From NCBI GenBank assembly GCA_040878185.1, contig JBBDMS010000031.1, positions 41,463 through 105,462 of the forward strand: 64,000 nt of DNA, read 5' to 3'. Source of the stretch: JAWXBK01 sp040878185 (GTDB lineage Bacteria > Pseudomonadota > Alphaproteobacteria > Dongiales > Dongiaceae). Positions 59,744 to 64,000 of this stretch are shown one piece after another. The stretch's first letter is position 1. The number at the start of each line of letters is the position of its first letter. Under the pieces are notes generated by a model that was not told the origin of the DNA, made no database searches, and was given only the letters and a program-made list of their open reading frames with translations. The translations under genes were made by a program, and so were the position numbers.

Positions 59744-60076
59744 CTACGCTCGTTCTCCAGGAGATTGATATTTGATCGACGATGCCTTTTGCAGTGCTGC
59801 AAGCGTCTCCTCAACGGTCATGAGGACAGTCGTCTGGACGGAACTCAGCGCTCCGCCCGCGCCGATCGCGAGCACCGTAGCCGCCATCGACACATTATCC
59901 GGAGCCTCCCACAAGTTGTAGCCGTCGTGCTCGCCAAAGGCGTACCAGAAGCCGTGCAACTTTCCGCCAACCGACTCAATGTACTGCTTCGCCGCCTCTC
60001 GGCGGTCCTCAGGGTTCTTGATGAGCTTAGCCCATGTTGCCGGCGTGTAGCTGAACCGGGTTAGATACAGTGGCAT
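59744..60076 (-). CDS. GYD-domain protein
   Basis: A 110-residue protein of the GYD family, named after the motif seen here as EHDGYNLWEAPD. The usual opening LYLTRFSYTPATWAKLIKNP and the block IESVGGKLHGFWYAFGEHDGY are intact. GYD proteins are small ferredoxin-like-fold dimers of unknown function that are often stress-associated. ATG 60076. The protein is divergent from a cupin gene at 60206 and followed by the possible transposase remnant. Confidence 0.82.
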   Translation of the reverse strand: MPLYLTRFSYTPATWAKLIKNPEDRREAAKQYIESVGGKLHGFWYAFGEHDGYNLWEAPDNVSMAATVLAIGAGGALSSVQTTVLMTVEETLAALQKASSIKYQSPGERA

Positions 60077-60205
60077 GGTCTTATCCTCCCTGCTTTCCGC
60101 TACTCATATGATAGGAGGCGGGGAGTGGATGCGCCAGCCGCGAGCCAGTGCCGGTCCATGATGGCGAGCGCCGGATTTCCGTCCGAAGACAAGGGGGAGC
60201 TCTCG

Positions 60206-60607
60206 ATGAAGAGGATACGAATCATGGCGGTCGCACTGCTGATCGCCGCGAGCAGTCTCGCGTTGCACGGGGTGCAGGCGCAACAGGCGGGCGTGACGCG
60301 CACCGATCTCCAGCAGCACGATCTGAGCATCCCGGGACGCGAGGTCGTCCAGGTGCGCGTCGATATTGCGCCGGGCGTGCTCGCCCCCAATCACCGGCAT
60401 CCCGGCGAGGAGATCGTCTATGTCATCGAGGGCCTGCTGGAATATCGGCTCGAGGGCCAGCCGCCGGTGACGCTCGGCGCCGGCGAAGTTCTGTTCATTC
60501 CGGCGGGCGTAGTCCATTCGGCGAAGAATGTCGGCACCGTCAATGCGGCGGAGCTCGCCACCTACATCGTCGAAACAGGGAAACCATTGTCCGAGATGGT
60601 GCCGTAG
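60206..60607 (+). CDS. Exported cupin-domain protein
   Basis: A 133-residue single-domain cupin with a signal peptide (MKRIRIMAVALLIAASSLAL, cleavage after VQAQ). Cupin motif 1 is NHRHPGEEIVYVIEGLLEYRLEG (His, His and Glu metal ligands); motif 2 is GEVLFIPAGVVHSAKN. It probably binds a metal in the periplasm; the reaction is unknown. ATG 60206 follows the site aagggggag. It stands alone on the plus strand between the GYD gene and the coiled-coil protein. Confidence 0.82.
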   Translation: MKRIRIMAVALLIAASSLALHGVQAQQAGVTRTDLQQHDLSIPGREVVQVRVDIAPGVLAPNHRHPGEEIVYVIEGLLEYRLEGQPPVTLGAGEVLFIPAGVVHSAKNVGTVNAAELATYIVETGKPLSEMVP

Positions 60608-60781
60608 GGCAGCGCCAGGAGCCCGCGCAGCGCAGCGCCGGGAGCCCGCGCCCGAGAGCCCGCGCCGGGACGGCCTGTGCATCGGGGTGCGTGTGCGCGA
60701 CTCTGATTGACACGTTACTCGCCGCCCAAAATATCATATGATACAGCGCGATACCGGCATGGTGACTGCGGGGGAGCGGGC

Positions 60782-61399
60782 ATGCGGGGCGGCAGCGGCA
60801 GTAAACCGGCGGCGAACGACGCCGATATCGAACGGGCGATCCGCAAGATCAGCCATCTCGCCGACATCGAACAATCCTTCGATGCGATGCGCACCGACGT
60901 GGTGGCGGCGACCAAGGAGGTCTCGCAGCTTTCGGAGAGCGCCCGGGATTCGACCGTCCGGATCGAGGCGGCGCTCGCGTCGTTCCGCGACGCGGTCGAC
61001 CGGATGAGCAGGGTCGATCCGAGCGAAGCCAAACCCTATCTCGATATCGTCCAGCGCAGCATCGCCGAATTCGAAGCCGAAATCGCCGGGCTCGAAAGAC
61101 GCTTCGGTCGGGTCCGCCCGTCGATCGACCGCACGCAGGAGACCGTGGAACAGGCGGTCCGCTCCGTGGTGAGCGACGCGGAAGAGGAGATCGAGGCGGA
61201 AATCCGCTGGATGAAGCACTCGCTGCGGAAGAAAATGTCCGAGCAGTCGCTTTACACCAACAAGAACATCGAGATGTCGACCCAGCGCGTCACGGAAAAG
61301 GTCGGCGAAAGCCGCGACTATCTGCGCAATCTGCTTTATCTGCTGCTGTTCTTCGTGCTCGGCAGCATTGCAGCCCAGGTCTATTTCTCGTTCAACTGA
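60782..61399 (+). CDS. Tail-anchored coiled-coil protein
   Basis: A 205-residue protein that is almost entirely charged amphipathic helix from about residue 15 to 180 (DIERAIRKISHLADIEQSF; SIAEFEAEIAGLERRFGRVRP). It ends in a single hydrophobic helix, LRNLLYLLLFFVLGSIAAQVY, at the C-terminus. No family is recognised. The layout suggests an inner-membrane-anchored cytoplasmic coiled coil. ATG 60782 is chosen because of the preceding ggggag site and because the upstream extension is low-complexity. It is followed 105 bases later by a TauD-like gene. Confidence 0.65.
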   Translation: MRGGSGSKPAANDADIERAIRKISHLADIEQSFDAMRTDVVAATKEVSQLSESARDSTVRIEAALASFRDAVDRMSRVDPSEAKPYLDIVQRSIAEFEAEIAGLERRFGRVRPSIDRTQETVEQAVRSVVSDAEEEIEAEIRWMKHSLRKKMSEQSLYTNKNIEMSTQRVTEKVGESRDYLRNLLYLLLFFVLGSIAAQVYFSFN

Positions 61400-61504
61400 C
61401 GGCGCCGCATCGGCTGTGGTGCGTCGATACCGAGCCCGATCCGGCGGTTGACCTTGCGGCGCGTCACCGGCTGTAATCCGGGGGACACGGGAGAGGGTTC
61501 CATC

Positions 61505-62605
61505 ATGGCATCGGCGGCATCGGCGCGGCAGGCGCTTGCGGGCGAGTGGATCTGGACCGGCGCGGAACTCGCCGCCGGCGCCGATTGGGTGCATCCGCTG
61601 GATGCGCCCATGCTCGCCGAACTCGACCGGGCGCTCGATGCCGTCCGGCAACGCGACATTTCCTGGGACCGCATGGTCAAAGCCGATTTCCCACTCGGCG
61701 GAACGAATCTCGCGCGCCTGATCGGGCGTATCAACGATGCGCTGGAAGAGGGGCGGGGTCTCGCCAAGATCACCGGCGTTCCCGTCGCGCGCTACGACGA
61801 TGCCGATCTGCGCCGGCTCTGGATGGGGCTCGGTCTCTGGCTCGGCACGCCCGTCTCGCAAAGCGCGCAAGGCGTGCGCATGAAGATCATCGAGGACGAG
61901 GGCGCGGTCGTCGGCGAACGCTATGGCCAGATGCGCAACGACGACGGCTCGTCGTTTCTCTCATCCTATGCGCGCGCGGTATCGAACGGGGGCTTGCGCT
62001 TCCATACCGATCGCACCGATGTCGTCGGCCTCTTATGTGCGGGCCAGGCGGCGCACGGCGGCCTCTCCAAGATTGCCAGCATCGGCGCGATCCATAACGA
62101 GATGCTGAAGCGCCGGCCCGATCTGCTCGAGGAACTGTTCAGGCCCTATCCGCGCTCGCGGCTCGGCGAGGAAACCGGCGGCGACGACCTGATCTATTTC
62201 CTGCCGATCTTCGACAGCGTCGACGGCCATTTCACCAGCCATTATTCGCGCACCTATATCGAGGCGGCGCAGAAACGTCCGGACGTGCCGATGCTGACGC
62301 GAGAGCAGGAGGCGGCGCTCGATCTGATCGCCGAGATCGGCGAAGAAATCTGCTATCGCATGACATTGGCGCCCGGCGACATCCAGCTTCTCAACAATCA
62401 CGTCGTCTATCATGCGCGCGATCCGTTCGAGAACGATCCGACCGTGGGGCAGATTCGCCGGCTGTATCGTTTGTGGCTCGCGGCACCCAACAGCCGCCCT
62501 TTGCCGCCCGGCCATGAAAAGCTCTGGCGCGACATTCGCCCGGGCGCCGTGCGCGGCGGCATCGCCGTCGATGGCATCGATCCCCGCCCCCCCGCGAGGG
62601 CGTGA
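61505..62605 (+). CDS. TauD/TfdA-family 2-oxoglutarate-dependent oxygenase
   Basis: A 366-residue Fe(II)/2-oxoglutarate oxygenase. The metal triad is visible: His167-x-Asp169 in RFHTDRTD, then His303 in VVYHARDPF, with the 2-oxoglutarate-binding Arg in RRLYRLWLA. Family members hydroxylate sulfonates, phenoxy acids, betaines and many others; the substrate here is not evident. It lacks the extra N-terminal zinc domain of gamma-butyrobetaine hydroxylase and TmpA. ATG 61505 lies near a good purine-rich site. Confidence 0.85.
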   Translation: MASAASARQALAGEWIWTGAELAAGADWVHPLDAPMLAELDRALDAVRQRDISWDRMVKADFPLGGTNLARLIGRINDALEEGRGLAKITGVPVARYDDADLRRLWMGLGLWLGTPVSQSAQGVRMKIIEDEGAVVGERYGQMRNDDGSSFLSSYARAVSNGGLRFHTDRTDVVGLLCAGQAAHGGLSKIASIGAIHNEMLKRRPDLLEELFRPYPRSRLGEETGGDDLIYFLPIFDSVDGHFTSHYSRTYIEAAQKRPDVPMLTREQEAALDLIAEIGEEICYRMTLAPGDIQLLNNHVVYHARDPFENDPTVGQIRRLYRLWLAAPNSRPLPPGHEKLWRDIRPGAVRGGIAVDGIDPRPPARA

Positions 62606-62671
62606 AAGCCCCGCCAGCGCCTAGAAAGGTCCCCCGCCGGCATCTTGACGGGCGTGCTCCTGCCTTCTATT

Positions 62672-62692
62672 TAAGAATGATTATCATTCTTA
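62672..62692. promoter_or_regulatory. Fur-box-like palindrome
   Basis: A perfect 21-base palindrome (10-base arms around one central T) built of taagaatgat and atcattctta. This closely resembles the consensus Fur box (GATAATGATAATCATTATC). It lies 45 bases upstream of a small membrane-protein gene, so iron-dependent (Fur- or Irr-type) repression of that gene is likely. Confidence 0.75.
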
Positions 62693-62736
62693 GTTAGAGA
62701 AGACCCGATAGCGGATCGGGCAGCGGGAGCACCGAC

Positions 62737-62979
62737 TTGGTCAGAACATTAACCAAAACAGGCACTTACAGCGCCATGCATATGGTGGTGGCGATCGCGG
62801 TGGCCTGGGCGATTTCCGGCGACTGGCGGGTCGCGCTCGGTATCGGCCTGATCGAGCCCCTGGTGCAGACCGTGGCCTACACGATCCACGAGCGGCTCTG
62901 GAACCGCGGCCCCCGGACCCCCTGCAAGCCGGGGCGCGGCCATCGTCATCGCCTGTTCGAGGCACCGACAGCGTCGTAA
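62737..62979 (+). CDS. DUF2061-type small membrane protein, probably iron-regulated
   Basis: An 80-residue protein with two hydrophobic segments at about residues 15-27 (HMVVAIAVAWAIS) and 32-48 (ALGIGLIEPLVQTVAYT), matching the DUF2061 pattern (T-K-T-x-T-Y, then GLIEPxVQTxAYxxHE). The function is unknown. The start is TTG 62737, with gggag about seven bases upstream, putting the conserved TLTKTGTYSAMHM at the expected position; later ATG codons would cut into the domain. A Fur-box-like palindrome lies just upstream. Confidence 0.75.
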   Translation: MVRTLTKTGTYSAMHMVVAIAVAWAISGDWRVALGIGLIEPLVQTVAYTIHERLWNRGPRTPCKPGRGHRHRLFEAPTAS

Positions 62980-63032
62980 CCGCGCGTTATAATCGGCCCC
63001 TTCACGAACGAGCGTCGCGACGGGAGACGACG

Positions 63033-63905
63033 ATGGCTGAAACATTCGGAGCCGGGACATTCCGGGTTGCCCTGGTCCAGAACTGCGCCGAGCGCGACAT
63101 GGCGCCGTCGATCGTGCAGCTCGAAGGGCTGATCCGCGCCGCCGCAAAAGATGGCGCGGATCTCATCCAGCTTCCCGAACTCGCGACCATGATCGAGCCG
63201 GACAACGCGGCGGTCCTGGCGAAGACGATGCCGGAGGCGACCGATCCGGGCCTCGCGAAATTCCGCGCGCTCGCGTCCGAACTCAAATGCTGGATCCATG
63301 TCGGTTCGCTGCTCATTCGCGAGAGCGGGCGCGACAAGGTCGTGAACCGCTCGTTCATGCTCGATCCCGACGGCAAAGTGACGGCGCGCTACGACAAGAT
63401 CCATCTGTTCGACGTCGCCATCAAGGACGGGCAGTCCTATCGCGAGAGCGCGACGGTCGAGCCCGGCACGCGCGCTGTCATCGCGCCTCTGCCCTGGGGC
63501 CGCATGGGGCTTACGATCTGCTACGATCTGCGTTTCCCGCATCTCTATCGCGCGCTGGCGCAAGGCGGTGCCGCGATGATCGGCATTCCGGCCGCCTTCA
63601 CGCACAAGACCGGCGAAGCGCACTGGCATGTGCTGGTGCGGGCCCGCGCGATCGAGACCGGCGCGTTCGTGTTCTCGGCGACGCAATGCGGCACCCATGC
63701 GGAAGGCAGGCGGACCTTCGGTCATTCGCTGATCGTCGATCCCTGGGGCGAGGTGCTCGCCGATGCCGGCGACACAGTCGGCGTCGTCAGCGCTGACATC
63801 GATCTCGCGAAGGTCGATTCCGTACGGGCGATGATCCCCTCGCTGCAGCACGATCGGCCGTTCGGCGGGCCGGTTGCCGTCGCGGCGCGGGACGCGGCGG
63901 AGTAG
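63033..63905 (+). CDS. Nitrilase-family amidase (Nit/deaminated-glutathione-amidase-like)
   Basis: A 290-residue carbon-nitrogen hydrolase with the catalytic triad Glu49 (LIQLPEL), Lys122 (RYDKIHLFDV) and Cys163 (LTICYDLRFP). The motif KIHLFDV and the late HSLIVDPWGEVLADAG are typical of the Nit1/Nit2 branch, whose members hydrolyse deaminated glutathione or omega-amides of 2-oxo acids. ATG 63033 follows a purine-rich stretch. No operon partner is visible before the window ends. A metabolite-repair role is most likely. Confidence 0.85.
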   Translation: MAETFGAGTFRVALVQNCAERDMAPSIVQLEGLIRAAAKDGADLIQLPELATMIEPDNAAVLAKTMPEATDPGLAKFRALASELKCWIHVGSLLIRESGRDKVVNRSFMLDPDGKVTARYDKIHLFDVAIKDGQSYRESATVEPGTRAVIAPLPWGRMGLTICYDLRFPHLYRALAQGGAAMIGIPAAFTHKTGEAHWHVLVRARAIETGAFVFSATQCGTHAEGRRTFGHSLIVDPWGEVLADAGDTVGVVSADIDLAKVDSVRAMIPSLQHDRPFGGPVAVAARDAAE

Positions 63906-63946
63906 GGAAGCGTTCGAAATCATCGGGCGGATGCTCCGCTCACGCC

Positions 63947-64000
63947 TCATCCTTCGACAGGCTCATCCTTCGACAGGCTCATCCTTCGACAGGCTCATCC
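63947..64000. repeat. 16-bp tandem repeat running off the window end
   Basis: Three complete perfect copies of tcatccttcgacaggc and six bases of a fourth, continuing beyond the window. The core ccttcgacaggct also occurs once at 6697-6709, so a dispersed intergenic motif has been amplified here. Confidence 0.9.

Noticed and set aside
61505..62605. TmpA, the hydroxylase partner for the HD-domain protein
   Set aside because: The protein is a TauD-type oxygenase without the N-terminal zinc domain of TmpA or gamma-butyrobetaine hydroxylase and lies 39 kb away.

Overview
The window is a chromosomal stretch of a GC-rich (clearly above 60% by eye) Gram-negative bacterium. The gene families (SoxBDAG sarcosine oxidase, ProVW, a GbdR-like regulator, HutF/HutG histidine degradation, SoeABC, non-pyrrolysine MttB homologues) and the palindromic intergenic repeat at 55821-55963 point to an alphaproteobacterium. 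I cannot name the genus.

Layout. 1-3.8 kb: the end of a glycine-betaine/proline-type ABC transporter (ATPase plus a double-length permease) and a HAD phosphatase. 3.8-9.3 kb, minus strand: dimethylglycine dehydrogenase, betaine-homocysteine methyltransferase and arginyl-tRNA synthetase. 9.4-11.7 kb: a GFA-family protein and a tandem pair of paralogous exported proteins. 12-22 kb: a first MttB-family methyltransferase, a low-GC insert with one DUF4238 gene, the sarcosine oxidase operon soxB-soxD-(glycosyltransferase-like)-soxA-soxG, and the GbdR-like AraC regulator. Import by ProVW, demethylation by Bmt or MttB, then DMGDH and SoxBDAG form a glycine betaine to glycine route. 22-25.4 kb: an HD-domain diiron-oxygenase-like protein, an iron-sulfur protein, a class I glutamine amidotransferase and an exported protein.

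25.5-40.2 kb: histidine-degradation genes hutU, hutG, hutI and hutF, with a ureidoglycolate-lyase-like gene, an ornithine-cyclodeaminase-family gene and several exported or unknown genes. The only ammonia-lyase in the cluster (36879-38393) lacks the Ala-Ser-Gly triad that forms the MIO cofactor of histidase, and it is divergent from a second MttB-family gene. This resembles the MIO-independent ergothionase branch of the family, so the cluster may degrade a histidine betaine (hercynine or ergothioneine) to trimethylamine and (thio)urocanate. That is the most interesting hypothesis in the window.

40.2-44.7 kb: a membrane desaturase divergent from an overlapping operon XRE regulator-GFA-GFA-PhnD-like. 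44.8-49.9 kb: a cytoplasmic SoeABC-type molybdenum sulfite dehydrogenase divergent from TusA. 49.9-55.8 kb: TAXI binding protein, FabF-like ketosynthase, a Cys-rich exported protein, an enoyl-CoA-reductase-like SDR and an ADP-forming acyl-CoA synthetase. 56-64 kb: FAH-family hydrolase, SDR, acetylpolyamine-deacetylase-like protein, tRNA-Thr(UGU) with a possible transposase remnant beside it, GYD and cupin proteins, a TauD-like oxygenase, a DUF2061 gene behind a Fur-box-like palindrome, and a nitrilase-family amidase.

A recurrent feature is short tandem repeats (units of 12-34 bp, each array with its own unit) in gene gaps and occasionally in frame inside genes. I count eight arrays. No CRISPR array, rRNA, complete insertion sequence or replication origin was recognised.
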